Positions 8,793-17,093 are shown, numbered from the stretch's first letter. The stretch is 64,000 nt of DNA from Deltaproteobacteria bacterium (GCA_016219185.1 JACRBZ010000110.1:1-64000); one strand, 5' to 3'. Numbers and translations: made by a program. Notes: generated from the letters alone by a model not told the origin.

Positions 8793-9233
8793 TCACTCGG
8801 CGCACGATTTGTGGGCACGAGAGGCTTTAGCGGCGACTTTGCTATTGAACCTGGCAGCGTCGATTACAAACCTTTCATGGGTACCCACCGAGATCCTGTC
8901 CACTCCGTCGTCTGCGATCAGGGAGAACATGAGCTTGCGCCCCTCCACCTTCTCGAGCTTTCCCATGACGGTGACGGTTAACCCAGGCGGAGTTGCCACT
9001 ACATGGCTGAACCTGACATCAGTGCCGACCGTCTGCTCCAGCGGCCAGTCGATATGCGGATTCACAGCCCTGATACAGGCCCACTCGAATAGCCCCACCA
9101 TGAATCCCGTTGCGAGCACTCTCGGCATCACCTGAAATTCGGTGGATTCCGGATAAAGATATGGCACTGTCTTCTCTTCTGGAATCATGAAGCTGAATTG
9201 AAAGGAAAGGCCAGGTTGTAGTGTCTCTTTCAT
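8793..9233 (-). CDS. Hotdog-fold thioesterase (FlK-like)
   Basis: Small acyl-CoA thioesterase-like protein of 146 residues. The signature VLATGFMVGLFEWACIRAV and the following TDVRFSHVVATPPG resemble the fluoroacetyl-CoA thioesterase (FlK) branch of hotdog proteins, where a Thr/Glu/His triad acts; E49, found in that signature, is a candidate. Actual substrate is likely an ordinary acyl-CoA rather than fluoroacetyl-CoA (inference). It lies alone between a LuxR remnant and a transposase remnant. The ribosome site is weak (ATAGG next to the ATG). Confidence 0.8.
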   Translation of the reverse strand: MKETLQPGLSFQFSFMIPEEKTVPYLYPESTEFQVMPRVLATGFMVGLFEWACIRAVNPHIDWPLEQTVGTDVRFSHVVATPPGLTVTVMGKLEKVEGRKLMFSLIADDGVDRISVGTHERFVIDAARFNSKVAAKASRAHKSCAE

Positions 9234-9297
9234 CCTATGGTCAATCCCTTATTTATCATGGTATTGCTGATCAAATTGACAATGGTCATATGTGTGG

Positions 9298-9730
9298 TCA
9301 AAGGGCACGCTCGCCAGTTCTCTGTTATATGACAAAACATTCGGTGCTCTATCTTGTTCCAGGAGGAAAATGACGGACATGAATGGTCATTTTCAATACA
9401 TTCGAAAGCCTCTGCAACTCAGTTTTCCAAAGACGGACCCGACTGCCGTTGCTGCCACCGCCATCTGCAGTAATCAATATCTCGCGAACATCGCCATAAA
9501 CCAATTTACCCATTCGCTGCCACCATTGATTGATCGTCTCTACGGCAAATTCTGCCGTGTCGTGAGTAACACCAACGCTGACCCAACCTTCATTGCGTCC
9601 GAGGTCATTCATGCATGTTGACTTCTACTGGTTGGCCTTTTATTTCCCATTCCCGCCCACCGTTTTTATATTGACCAACGATTTCTTTCTTTTTCGTATC
9701 TACCGAGATTACAGGCAAGCCCTGATCAAG
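9298..9730 (-). pseudogene. ISAzo13-like transposase remnant
   Basis: Three frames together give the C-terminal catalytic part of an ISAzo13-type DDE transposase: GLPVISVDTKKKEIVGQY, then NEGWVSVGVTHDTAEFAVET and ITADGGGSNGSRVRLWK, then WNKIEHRMFCHITENW. The first joint is a frameshift with roughly 15 codons missing near 9600; the second is a frameshift near 9350. The N-terminal half is absent and no terminal inverted repeats were recognised. It is an inactive fragment. Confidence 0.75.
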
Positions 9731-9781
9731 AAATTTTTCGGTAGTAAATGCGTCTACCTGATACACGTCATATATTCTCAC
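9731..9781 (-). pseudogene. PhzF-family gene start, truncated
   Basis: A GTG with GGAGGATGATT upstream begins VRIYDVYQVDAFTTEKF, the N-terminal signature of PhzF-family isomerases/epimerases. After 17 codons the reading passes without a break into the transposase remnant. The transposase sequence has thus been joined directly onto a lost phzF-like gene. Just upstream (9782-9900) is an open stretch of about 40 codons with no start codon and no family that I recognise. Confidence 0.6.
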
Positions 9782-9908
9782 CAATCATCCTCCTCCGGCA
9801 AAATTTCTTCATTCGCAACGCCAGCGCTAATCACGCGCTTGGTTTTCGAGCCTCGTAAACAAGCGTCAATCGCTCTCTGACCGCGCCTTGTCTCTCCCTC
9901 TTAACTGA

Positions 9909-10574
9909 TTATCCGCGCCGCAATTTCATTCTTATGGCTCCGCTCGGGCAGGTCGTAACGCACAATCCGCAGCCATAACATTTATTCTCATTAAACACCA
10001 CCGCCTCTCCGTTGTTTCCTTGAGCACCAAAGACACAACGTTCAACACAAGTACCGCACTGAAGGCAAGCGCTCGGATCCACTTCCGCCACATAGTCGGC
10101 ATGAGCAATGAGGTCAGGGCGATGATATTTTGTCATGAACTGTAAATCGTGGCAGCAACATTTACAGCAGCTACACAATGCATAGATAAACTGGTCGGGT
10201 TTATAGAAAGTTAGATGCACCAAACCGTGTTCATTAGCCAGTTTCAGTCTCTCTTTTGCTTCATCCAAACTGATATTTCGTGCCTTTCCTTCGACGACCA
10301 TCTTATCAGCTACATCATTTATATACAAACAAACTTCCAGCGGATTATCGCATCTTTGGTACCGAGTCCGGCATCCACAAGGAGCTAACGCAAATGATCT
10401 TGCATTACGTATAATTTCATAGACTTGCTGAGTTGGCAGGACCCACTGCTGACCTGACAATGACTCCCTCAGAGGGATTACCTTTGATGAAGTCGGAATT
10501 TTTCCTTCCTTAATCCAGCCATCATGCCGGGTCAGACGTTCTTCCAGCCATTCATCTTTATCATCATAACGCAT
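9909..10574 (-). CDS. 4Fe-4S dicluster ferredoxin-like protein with N-terminal cysteine domain
   Basis: Soluble iron-sulfur protein of 221 residues. The N-terminal domain has APCGCRTRYQRCDNPLEVC and a dense cluster CSCCKCCC around residue 140. It is followed by two classical ferredoxin motifs, CLQCGTCVERC and CYGCGLCVTTCPSGAI. The protein at 40648-41565 has the same plan, and the 156-residue protein at 19757-20227 keeps part of the N-terminal domain. It probably carries electrons for an anaerobic oxidoreductase; partner unknown. The ATG has G-rich sequence with AGGA adjacent. It is downstream of a stretch containing gene fragments (10575-11039). Confidence 0.82.
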   Translation of the reverse strand: MRYDDKDEWLEERLTRHDGWIKEGKIPTSSKVIPLRESLSGQQWVLPTQQVYEIIRNARSFALAPCGCRTRYQRCDNPLEVCLYINDVADKMVVEGKARNISLDEAKERLKLANEHGLVHLTFYKPDQFIYALCSCCKCCCHDLQFMTKYHRPDLIAHADYVAEVDPSACLQCGTCVERCVFGAQGNNGEAVVFNENKCYGCGLCVTTCPSGAIRMKLRRG

Positions 10575-10763
10575 TCCTAACCCCCCTTTCTTCTAGTTTT
10601 CTCCTATTGTCGAAAGGCGATTTATCGGACGAGTCTAACCCCCATGTCAAAGGCTTTTTGGCAATCGACCGGAAATACTTCCTTTCGCCTTTTGGCTTTC
10701 TTCTCAGGATCGTAACGGTTGGAAACCACCTTTGAATAATCCTCAAATTGATAAGTATCAAAA

Positions 10764-10853
10764 CTACTGAATATGCAAGGACAAGCCCCACTCGGAAACA
10801 AGGCACATATCCCGATCACATGCTTTATTCTCGATCAATGTGGTTATTCTCAT
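10764..10853 (-). pseudogene. MBL-fold hydrolase start, truncated after 29 codons
   Basis: An ATG with AAGGAAGAAC directly upstream opens MRITTLIENKACDRDM then SEWGLSLHIQ and stops at TAG. This is the typical N-terminus of MBL-fold proteins related to dihydropterin-type metallo-hydrolases; the HxHxDH part is missing. In the rest of 10575-11039 I see no further gene. A cysteine-poor frame ending CQKAFDMGVRLVR near 10622 may be another fragment, unidentified. Confidence 0.5.
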
Positions 10854-11039
10854 GTTCTTCCTTATTATTATGATTTCGGATGTGAATTCAAATTCTATGG
10901 TCATGAATTAAAAACCCAGAGTTGGTGCTTCTGCAATCGCGAAATCAGAATTCACAAAGAGGCCGTTCCTTGCCGACTCCGAAGCTTTCTTCCTGGCAAC
11001 GGTGCCAGCAATGTCCTTCAGTTGGGAGGAAACGCTCTA

Positions 11040-11507
11040 TCAACGCCTGTCTTGCGGCTCGGGCAATTTCAAAGTTCCTCTGATGCTGTCGTTCATGGTC
11101 TGGGGGCGACAGATGGTCGGGCAGAGAAGTTCCTTGACTCCTTCCTGGAACTTGGACTTCTCTATCGGCCTATGCGTTCCCGGCACGATCTCGAGTGTCG
11201 GATATTCCGCGCTGATGACCTTCTGGTACTGTGCAAGAAAAGGACAGAGTGCGGTCATGCAGAATGAGAAATGCAGAGCATCCAGCTTGAACTCCGTCAC
11301 AGCGTGCACTCTTCTGAATATCTTCTCGGGAGCTACCAGAGTCGGGCATCCGGCACAGTTGATAATACCAATGAGATCGAGGGGCTCCTCCTTCGGATAA
11401 CGTTCGAAAAAACCTCTGCGTTTTCTCATATCGCCCAGGCACACCACTGAAGCACAATTGCTTTCCTGTGTGCAGTTGGAACATGTAAGAATCCCTATTC
11501 GCGCCAT
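11040..11507 (-). CDS. CGGC-domain protein (putative metal-binding)
   Basis: Small cysteine-rich protein of 155 residues. It starts MARIGILTCSNCTQE and contains INCAGCPT, the position of the CGGC motif that names the family (here CAGC), plus further cysteines in FCMTALCPF and LLCPTICRP. The function of CGGC proteins is not established; metal binding is assumed from the cysteines. AAGGAG lies 7 nt before the ATG. The palindromic operator site B is 128 nt upstream, making this one of the four putative targets of the module. It is the last gene of the minus-strand series that begins at cooS. Confidence 0.8.
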   Translation of the reverse strand: MARIGILTCSNCTQESNCASVVCLGDMRKRRGFFERYPKEEPLDLIGIINCAGCPTLVAPEKIFRRVHAVTEFKLDALHFSFCMTALCPFLAQYQKVISAEYPTLEIVPGTHRPIEKSKFQEGVKELLCPTICRPQTMNDSIRGTLKLPEPQDRR

Positions 11508-11634
11508 TTCAGATCTCCTTGAAGGTTTATGTTTCCGGTTTTACATGAGTGCGATTGTCTCATTTTAATTGCAGGCTGCCGCATCATAAGATGCTTTCGC
11601 CCTTCACATAAAAACAGAATCAATCAGAAAAAAC

Positions 11635-11651
11635 ATCACCCAAATGGGGGA
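11635..11651. promoter_or_regulatory. Palindromic operator, site B
   Basis: ATCACCCAAATGGGGGA matches the motif of sites A, D and E, with one deviation in each arm. It lies 128 nt upstream of the CGGC gene. No regulator is adjacent, but 11709-11754 resembles the flank following the LuxR remnant at 8651, so a regulator was probably lost. Confidence 0.55.
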
Positions 11652-11708
11652 ACGGGATGTTTTTTTTTCGACCGGTGCGGTTGTCTTACCGCTGCCTGGA
11701 TTTCGTTT

Positions 11709-11754
11709 CCATTTGATTCTTTCGCAGCAGCTATCGAAGCACAGGGGTAGGCTT
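11709..11754. repeat. Duplicated flank of a lost LuxR gene
   Basis: The segment around CAGCTATCGAAGCAC resembles 8594-8637 (CAGCTATCGGAGCAC), which follows the LuxR remnant. Also, 11580-11700 resembles 18640-18745. These are the decayed intergenic parts of duplicated modules. Confidence 0.5.
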
Positions 11755-11758
11755 TAAT

Positions 11759-11799
11759 GAGCGTTCGGGACAGACCGATTCCGGACATCCCGAACGCTC
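11759..11799 (-). other. Perfect 12-bp stem hairpin after the Nif11 gene
   Basis: GAGCGTTCGGGA and TCCCGAACGCTC (11788-11799) form a perfect 12-bp stem with a 17-nt loop, 22 nt after the Nif11 stop. No U-run follows on the minus strand, so it is either an RNA-stabilising or processing hairpin or an atypical terminator. Confidence 0.5.
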
Positions 11800-11821
11800 A
11801 CAAGATTCACACAGGATAAGC

Positions 11822-12019
11822 TTAATCCTGCATCATCTTATCGAGATCTGCCATACACGCTGCCATTGCTGCAATCAATTCCAGCCGGTCGAACTCATAA
11901 CCTTGCACCGTCAGGTAGTCATTCAGTACCTCATTACCGGGAGAGCTCGAAGCCACAGATCTGAACTCCCCGTCTTCCTTCATCCTTGACACGAACTGAT
12001 GGGCACTCTCCAGCGACAT
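11822..12019 (-). CDS. Nif11-domain small protein
   Basis: Protein of 65 residues beginning MSLESAHQFVSRMKEDGEFR, with a VQGYEFDRLELIAAM helix later. This is the arrangement of the Nif11 domain, found in proteins next to nitrogenase and other metalloenzyme genes and as leader of some peptide precursors. Here there is no double-glycine cleavage site and no core peptide or maturase nearby, so a peptide precursor is unlikely. Its place in the CODH gene series suggests a role linked to that metalloenzyme (inference). A G-run ribosome site lies upstream, and strong hairpins flank the gene on both sides. Confidence 0.7.
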   Translation of the reverse strand: MSLESAHQFVSRMKEDGEFRSVASSSPGNEVLNDYLTVQGYEFDRLELIAAMAACMADLDKMMQD

Positions 12020-12142
12020 GCTTTAACCCCCCATTACCATCTTCCATCATGTTTTTTCCTGTATATTTTGCTTTTTGGCCACGACGGCCATCGGCTCCGG
12101 ACAATCTCTTATGTTGAAAGAGAAGTTCTACAAGAGGATGTG

Positions 12143-12170
12143 CGACCCAACGGCATATGTCGTTGGGTCG
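12143..12170 (-). other. Perfect 10-bp stem hairpin after the DGC gene
   Basis: CGACCCAACG (12143-12152) and CGTTGGGTCG (12161-12170) pair perfectly around an 8-nt loop. The hairpin lies 14 nt after the stop of the 12184-12687 gene. No U-run follows, so its termination strength is unclear. Confidence 0.5.
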
Positions 12171-12183
12171 GAACAGTCTCATT

Positions 12184-12687
12184 CTACAGTTCTCTTACCA
12201 CTTTTTCTGCCACCGTCAAAGCATGAGTTTTGATTTCATCCTGTGTCATTTGATCAATGCCAAAGAGGTTTCTATCAAACTCAATAAGACTGTCCGCAAT
12301 GATTACTCGCGGGGTGAGACCGGGAATAGCGCCTTTCATCATTCGGGAGGCGCACTCTATGAAACAACCTTCCAATGCAATCAGTTCCTTTGCGTTCCTG
12401 ACAAGACTCCTTTGTCCCGTATCCTTCGTAAATGCTCCGCCCAGACAGATACGGGCAGTTTTGTCGGTAGCAAGTTTGTGGCATATGAGATTTGCAGCCT
12501 GCCTTGCTATCTCGCCTCTCAAGCAGCCTCCTTCACAACACATGACCGCAATCGGCGTTGACGCCTTTTCCTTGGCGTAAGTCTCACACATTGGACACGT
12601 ATTACCGGTCTTCTCTATTGTAATTGTCTCATGGCCGGGATTCTTCAGATCACTTCCGATTGCGCCACAACATTTGCTCTCTTCCAT
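12184..12687 (-). CDS. Putative zinc-binding protein (DGC-type)
   Basis: Cysteine-rich protein of 167 residues with CPMCETYAKEK, then AVMCCEGGCLRGEIARQAAN and LEGCFIECASRMM. The layout matches the DGC family of predicted zinc-binding proteins, whose biochemical role is unknown. A second member (13528-13902) lies two genes upstream on the same strand. The start has GGAGGT about 5 nt upstream. It lies between the ECF sigma factor and the Nif11 protein. The run of cysteine proteins around cooS suggests metal handling or cluster assembly for CODH, which is inference. Confidence 0.75.
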   Translation of the reverse strand: MEESKCCGAIGSDLKNPGHETITIEKTGNTCPMCETYAKEKASTPIAVMCCEGGCLRGEIARQAANLICHKLATDKTARICLGGAFTKDTGQRSLVRNAKELIALEGCFIECASRMMKGAIPGLTPRVIIADSLIEFDRNLFGIDQMTQDEIKTHALTVAEKVVREL

Positions 12688-12806
12688 CTTCTACCTCCGT
12701 CATTCTGTTGTAATTCGTTGTTAAACACTCACTGTCGATACAAGTGACTACTCGAATTATTAGACGAAAGTCGGATAGGAAAAGATACACTTCCATTGCA
12801 TTTTTT

Positions 12807-13421
12807 TCAGAGGCTACCGCCGAATATCCTTGTTTCTTTCGGTTCGCATGAGAATTCATTTTGTTTATCCCGGTAAAAAACGCAGCAGGTCTCCAATTCT
12901 TTTCTTAACCTGAGTCTGGCGCGATGCAATCTAATTTTTACAGTGTTTAGAGAGATCCCGAGAAGTCCGGCAATCTCCTTGTTGCTCAACCCTTGCAATT
13001 CACTCAGTGAAATGATGGTCCGATAGTCCTCCGGAAGATGGCTGACGATATTTCGAATGCATTCGTTCATTTCTTTTCGGATAAGATGTCGCTCATTGGA
13101 AGGTTTCCCCTCCCCCGCCCAAACATCTCGATCTTCCAAGATCATTTCTTTGGAATCATTCAGGATTGGCTCGTTCAGAGGCATTTGATTCAGGGATCGA
13201 CCCCGTAGTCTGTCCAGGGCGGTGTTGGTCGCAATGCGATAGATCCACGTTGACAACTCGGACTCGCCTCTAAAATTCTTCAAATTTTGGTTTATCTTCA
13301 TGAAGACGTCTTGAGTCAGATCTTCAGCCTCTTGCTTTCCCACCATGCGCGTCAAATAATGAGATACTCTTGGCTGGAAAATGTCATATATTTGGATGAA
13401 CTCCAGTTCACTTTTACTCAT
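12807..13421 (-). CDS. ECF-type RNA polymerase sigma factor
   Basis: Sigma-70-family factor of 204 residues. Region 2 (QEAEDLTQDVFMKINQNL, STWIYRIATNTALDRLRG) and region 4 (LPEDYRTIISLSELQGLS then KEIAGLLGISLNTVKIRLHR) are complete. The C-terminal tail ETCCVFYRDKQNEFSCEP carries three cysteines, a tail seen in a group of ECF factors of anaerobic Deltaproteobacteria and possibly redox or metal responsive (inference). No anti-sigma gene is adjacent. It lies inside the cooS-to-CGGC minus-strand series between the two DGC genes, so it may direct transcription of this cluster. Confidence 0.88.
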   Translation of the reverse strand: MSKSELEFIQIYDIFQPRVSHYLTRMVGKQEAEDLTQDVFMKINQNLKNFRGESELSTWIYRIATNTALDRLRGRSLNQMPLNEPILNDSKEMILEDRDVWAGEGKPSNERHLIRKEMNECIRNIVSHLPEDYRTIISLSELQGLSNKEIAGLLGISLNTVKIRLHRARLRLRKELETCCVFYRDKQNEFSCEPKETRIFGGSL

Positions 13422-13527
13422 TGCCTGCTACCTCGTCTAATTGAAATATGGACACAACGACATCGAAGCCAGATGGAGGAAAGGCTGTGGTTTCCAGGCA
13501 TACCTTTCCCTTCATGGCATGCAGCTC

Positions 13528-13902
13528 TCATTGAGTGAGAGCCTCTTTTACGGCATCCTTGACCATCCGAATTTCCTCTGTTTTGAGGGTCAGATCCTTG
13601 TTTTTCTCTATACCCAGATCCGTCACAACCAGGTATGTTTTCATCGGCACCTGCGCTTTATCCAGAGTCGTTTTGGCACATCCTACGGAGCAACCGTCGA
13701 TTACGACCATCTGTGCAACATCGCGAGCTGACTGTATAAACCCGTTTAGCTGCCCTCCAATTCCGGCAAGACAGAACATTTTGCCGACTCCATCCTGAGT
13801 CAACTCCACTGCCGCCCGATTTGTCAACTGCCCCACATTGCAGCCTCCTGAACAGGAAAGAATCATTACATTTCCTCCGGACACACAACAGTTCTCAGCC
13901 AT
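13528..13902 (-). CDS. Putative zinc-binding protein (DGC-type)
   Basis: Small protein of 124 residues: MAENCCVSGGNVMILSCSGG then CNVGQLTNRAAVELTQDG, later FCLAGIGG and IDGCSVGCAKTTLD. The cysteines at CC, SCSGGC and GCSVGC match the DGC/putative zinc-binding family. ATG 13902 has GAGGAG 6 nt upstream; an ATG at 13908 directly abuts it and is less likely. It is the gene following mtrA and cooS. Role unknown; metal sensing or delivery is plausible from context. Confidence 0.78.
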   Translation of the reverse strand: MAENCCVSGGNVMILSCSGGCNVGQLTNRAAVELTQDGVGKMFCLAGIGGQLNGFIQSARDVAQMVVIDGCSVGCAKTTLDKAQVPMKTYLVVTDLGIEKNKDLTLKTEEIRMVKDAVKEALTQ

Positions 13903-14040
13903 TGTCATCTCCTCTTCGAAATCTGATTTGGGTTATTTTACGGGCCGGGGTTTCTGCTACCGTCTTCGATGTGATCTTCCTATTAATTTTCACATCTCCA
14001 TCCGCACATCGCCCGGAACCTTATTCTTGCCTACGCACGT

Positions 14041-14733
14041 TCATACAGGACGCTTTCCCATTGCATTCGTTTTCAATCTCTCCATGAGAGCGATAGCTCT
14101 GTCCCGTGCTTCTTTTTCTCTTTCATCGACAGTTTCCGTTCCTGCCCAGGGCTGGGTGACACGCCATGTCAGTTTGCCGCAGAGAGGGGGCTCGGGATAC
14201 GCTCCGGGGTCGTACAACTTGTAACCACGAAACTCAACAGGATTTTCCTGGTAACAGGACCAGACAGCTTTTCTGATTTGCTCCGGGTCGCCTTCAAACT
14301 GAAGATCAATCAAAGAAACCTGCTTTCGAAACCGCTCGATCATCTCGATGGACAAATTGTACAGAACCGCATTGGAAGCTTCAGTACCGACGATCCGTTT
14401 CCTCTCGTCGACACCATCATCGAGCAAAGCTTTCAGGGCGTCTCCTGTCAGATGCCCCTGGGATTCCGGACCGCCGAGGATGACATAGCGTATGTTCGGA
14501 TTGGCCGTGATATTACAGACCATTTTCTCAAAACCGATATTGGGGGTCTGTACACTCCCGGAAAGCGCTGCCCCGCCTTCTATACCCGCTTTCACAAGAT
14601 TCACCAACTCCGGCTGGATTTTATCCTCGTCACAGTTCAAAATGATCGCCACGGCAACCGGTGAAAAATCATTCCCTCTGAGATATCTGCCGTCTTCCGG
14701 AGGATAATCCGGATGAGGTTTGACTTTGAGCAT
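14041..14733 (-). CDS. MtrA-like corrinoid protein (tetrahydromethanopterin S-methyltransferase subunit A domain)
   Basis: Soluble protein of 230 residues related to the cytoplasmic corrinoid-carrying domain of methanogen MtrA. Family landmarks include SPVAVAIILNCDEDKI, TANPNIRYVILGGPESQGHL and LLDDGVDERKRIVGTEAS; a histidine in the ESQGHLTG segment sits where MtrA binds cobalamin by its lower axial ligand. The C-terminal membrane helix of methanogen MtrA is absent. GGAGGAGTGAG precedes the ATG. It directly follows cooS (87 nt gap), so the pair suggests a methyl- or CO-linked corrinoid chemistry outside a classical acetyl-CoA synthase cluster. Confidence 0.82.
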   Translation of the reverse strand: MLKVKPHPDYPPEDGRYLRGNDFSPVAVAIILNCDEDKIQPELVNLVKAGIEGGAALSGSVQTPNIGFEKMVCNITANPNIRYVILGGPESQGHLTGDALKALLDDGVDERKRIVGTEASNAVLYNLSIEMIERFRKQVSLIDLQFEGDPEQIRKAVWSCYQENPVEFRGYKLYDPGAYPEPPLCGKLTWRVTQPWAGTETVDEREKEARDRAIALMERLKTNAMGKRPV

Positions 14734-14820
14734 CTCACTCCTCCATGTGGAACATTGTTGTTGTATGGACGCAGGATCGAATTGCCATGTGGTCTTCAGG
14801 TCAGCCCGGTGATCTGGCCA

Positions 14821-16806
14821 TTATCCGGCGGCCTCCCCACTCTCCACGGCTCGTCGATCCGACATATCGAAAAGCTTTCGCTCACGTTCGCCCATGATTC
14901 CCAGAGCGACTCTTTTCTTGTTTATATGCTGAATCATCAAGTGGGCCATTTCATAGGGATCCGTGGTAAATCCCCATTTGCCGAGGCCCTGCTTTTCCAG
15001 TTCCTCAAAGAGAAACGTGTGAAACCTGGTCCCTTTGATAGATGGAAACGTCGCGCCGAATACGGTGTATATCCCGGACGCCACCACGTACTGGCCAATG
15101 GCGATCGCTTTTTCACTCATCCACTCGGGTGCGCAGGCTGCCACGGGCAGATCGGCTATGCTCTGACCGAGACCACCCGTTTTCACCATCTCGGCACAAG
15201 CCATGAGAATGCGGCTGTTGTCCACGCAGGAGCCAAGACCCAGTACCGGCGGCATGCCAACCGCCTCGCACACTTCCTTCAAGCCGTCTCCGGCCAGCAC
15301 GGCGGCATCGGGTTTCATCAATCCGGCCTTTGCCAGGGCTATTTGCGAGCAACCCGTCTGCAGCACCAGCACATCGTTTTTGATCAGCTCTTTGACCACC
15401 TCCACATGTACATGGTCCTGACGAACCCTGGGATTGTTGCAGCCCACCGCAGCGGCCACCCCGCGAATTCTGCCGTTGATGATGTTGTCGTTGAGCGGTA
15501 CGTAGGAAGCCCTGAATGTACCGCCAAGCATATAGCCGATATATTCCTGACTAAAACCCTGGACACCCATGGACTTGTTCTGCGGAATCACCACCTTCAC
15601 CCTGCGGTTCTTGAACCGCTCGATGGCCCGGCAAACTATCCTGTCCGTACATATGCGCGGTTCATACTCGTCGATCTCGATGTGTTCCGCACCTTCGATG
15701 CGTGCCCTCGGATTGGTCGTAAAAAAATACGTGCCGTAACACTTACTCAGGGACGACAGGGATTGCATGGCGCACTGAACATCAACCGCCATCGCATCGA
15801 CCGCTCCTGTGATCAAAATGGCTTCGGTGCTCATGAAGTTACCCGCGTGAGGCACTCCGTGACGACTCATTACCTCCGTCCCCGAACAGCACATTCCCAG
15901 AAGATTGATTCCCTCGGCTCCTGCCGCCCTGACCTTATTGAGCAGACCGGGATCATTGGCCGATGCAATGATGGATTCAAACATGTTGGGCTCGTGGCCA
16001 TGGATGACAATATTAATATGTCTTTCCTTCAGACACCCCATATCCACTTCAGCCACAAGGGGGCTGGGGGTGCCGAAAAGAATATCCGAGATCTCCGTGG
16101 CCACCATGGAGCCGCCCCAACCGTCTGCAAGGGCTGTACGGCAACACTGTTTCACCATATTTTCGTAGTCCTGGTCCACTCCCATGTGAGTGCGATGCAT
16201 GATCTCCATGACTTCACGCATGGCTCCGCGGGGAACAATCTTCAACTCGCGCCATTTCTCCAATGTCCTGGCAGGAACCCGTTTGACGAAAGGAATCTCA
16301 CCCTGGACCTGGGTGTATGTTTTCTCGAGCTCGTCGTAGAGATCCTCCGCAATCTCATGGATCTCGCGACCGCCTGTTTCAATGCCGACGGAGGCCGCCA
16401 CGTCCAAAAGCTTCTGCTCATCTTTGATCTGATAATCCTTGATCTCACCAGTCAGTACGCCCCGGAACACCTCCAACATGCTCATGCCGTGGTCGATATG
16501 CGATGCGGAGCCACTGGCCACCATTCGAGCAAAGTTCCTGGAAGCGATGGTATCGATGGTTGCTCCGCAAACCCCTGTTTTGGAATAGGGCTCCTTGGAC
16601 GACAATCGGCACGGTCCCATACCGCAATGCTTGCAGCAGGCCGCGTCTGCGCCGATGGGACAAGCCTTCATGTCCGCCGCCCGATGAAAAGCGGTCTCCA
16701 CGCCGTCTTCTGCTGCCTTGCGAAGCATCTGCTGCGTCGACCTGCAGGTGGTTACCTGCGCAATGTCCAGTTCATTTCGGTTCTTTTTCTCCATCGCTTC
16801 TGCCAT
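14821..16806 (-). CDS. cooS: Anaerobic carbon monoxide dehydrogenase, catalytic subunit
   Basis: Ni-Fe-S enzyme that interconverts CO and CO2, 661 residues, full length. The D- and B-cluster cysteines are in CPIGADAACCKHCGMGPCRL followed by GVCGAT. The C-cluster ligands are all present: HGHEPNMFE (His), GMCCSGTEV, VDVQCAMQS, VGCNNPRVRQDH, QTGCSQIALAKAGL and LGSCVDNSRI. Start MAEAMEKKNR has AAGGAGA 6 nt upstream. A TTGACA (16857-16862 on the minus strand) may be its -35 box, and TGTTAACA nearby (16837-16844) is a small palindrome. There is no cooC, cooF or acsB in the window. It heads the series cooS, mtrA-like, DGC, ECF, DGC, Nif11, CGGC. The divergent MocR gene is a candidate regulator. Confidence 0.96.
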   Translation of the reverse strand: MAEAMEKKNRNELDIAQVTTCRSTQQMLRKAAEDGVETAFHRAADMKACPIGADAACCKHCGMGPCRLSSKEPYSKTGVCGATIDTIASRNFARMVASGSASHIDHGMSMLEVFRGVLTGEIKDYQIKDEQKLLDVAASVGIETGGREIHEIAEDLYDELEKTYTQVQGEIPFVKRVPARTLEKWRELKIVPRGAMREVMEIMHRTHMGVDQDYENMVKQCCRTALADGWGGSMVATEISDILFGTPSPLVAEVDMGCLKERHINIVIHGHEPNMFESIIASANDPGLLNKVRAAGAEGINLLGMCCSGTEVMSRHGVPHAGNFMSTEAILITGAVDAMAVDVQCAMQSLSSLSKCYGTYFFTTNPRARIEGAEHIEIDEYEPRICTDRIVCRAIERFKNRRVKVVIPQNKSMGVQGFSQEYIGYMLGGTFRASYVPLNDNIINGRIRGVAAAVGCNNPRVRQDHVHVEVVKELIKNDVLVLQTGCSQIALAKAGLMKPDAAVLAGDGLKEVCEAVGMPPVLGLGSCVDNSRILMACAEMVKTGGLGQSIADLPVAACAPEWMSEKAIAIGQYVVASGIYTVFGATFPSIKGTRFHTFLFEELEKQGLGKWGFTTDPYEMAHLMIQHINKKRVALGIMGERERKLFDMSDRRAVESGEAAG

Positions 16807-17093
16807 GTCGTTCTCCTTTGTAGATACGGATCAGTTTGTTAACACAGGGGACTGAATGTCAACCCCTCTCAGGTCAGCCATTTTTCGGTAAGTACATCCG
16901 ACAGAAGACCCCCCTACAATCGAAAGAGCATGGTGATTATGGTAGCTGATCGGAAGGGAGAAAAACAGATGTAGTTGTTCAGAAATATTTGCATTATAGA
17001 TTGCGAAAATTGGAGGAAAGCTGCATAATTCAACATGTTCGCAAGTGGGCGCCTCAATGTGCGGCGCTTCAACTTTTTCAGGAGGTTCAGTCG

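Noticed and set aside
10564..10806. 80-codon hydrophobic frame upstream of the 4Fe-4S gene
   Set aside because: It overlaps both the MBL fragment and the start of the next gene, and has no recognisable family or ribosome site.
11822..12019. Nif11 protein as a RiPP precursor
   Set aside because: No double-glycine cleavage site, no core peptide, and no maturase or exporter nearby.
14713..16842. Very long open frame antisense to cooS (709 codons), with similar ones over nuoBCD and hsdM
   Set aside because: These mirror the codon pattern of genes with complete catalytic motifs on the other strand; they have no family features and no ribosome sites.
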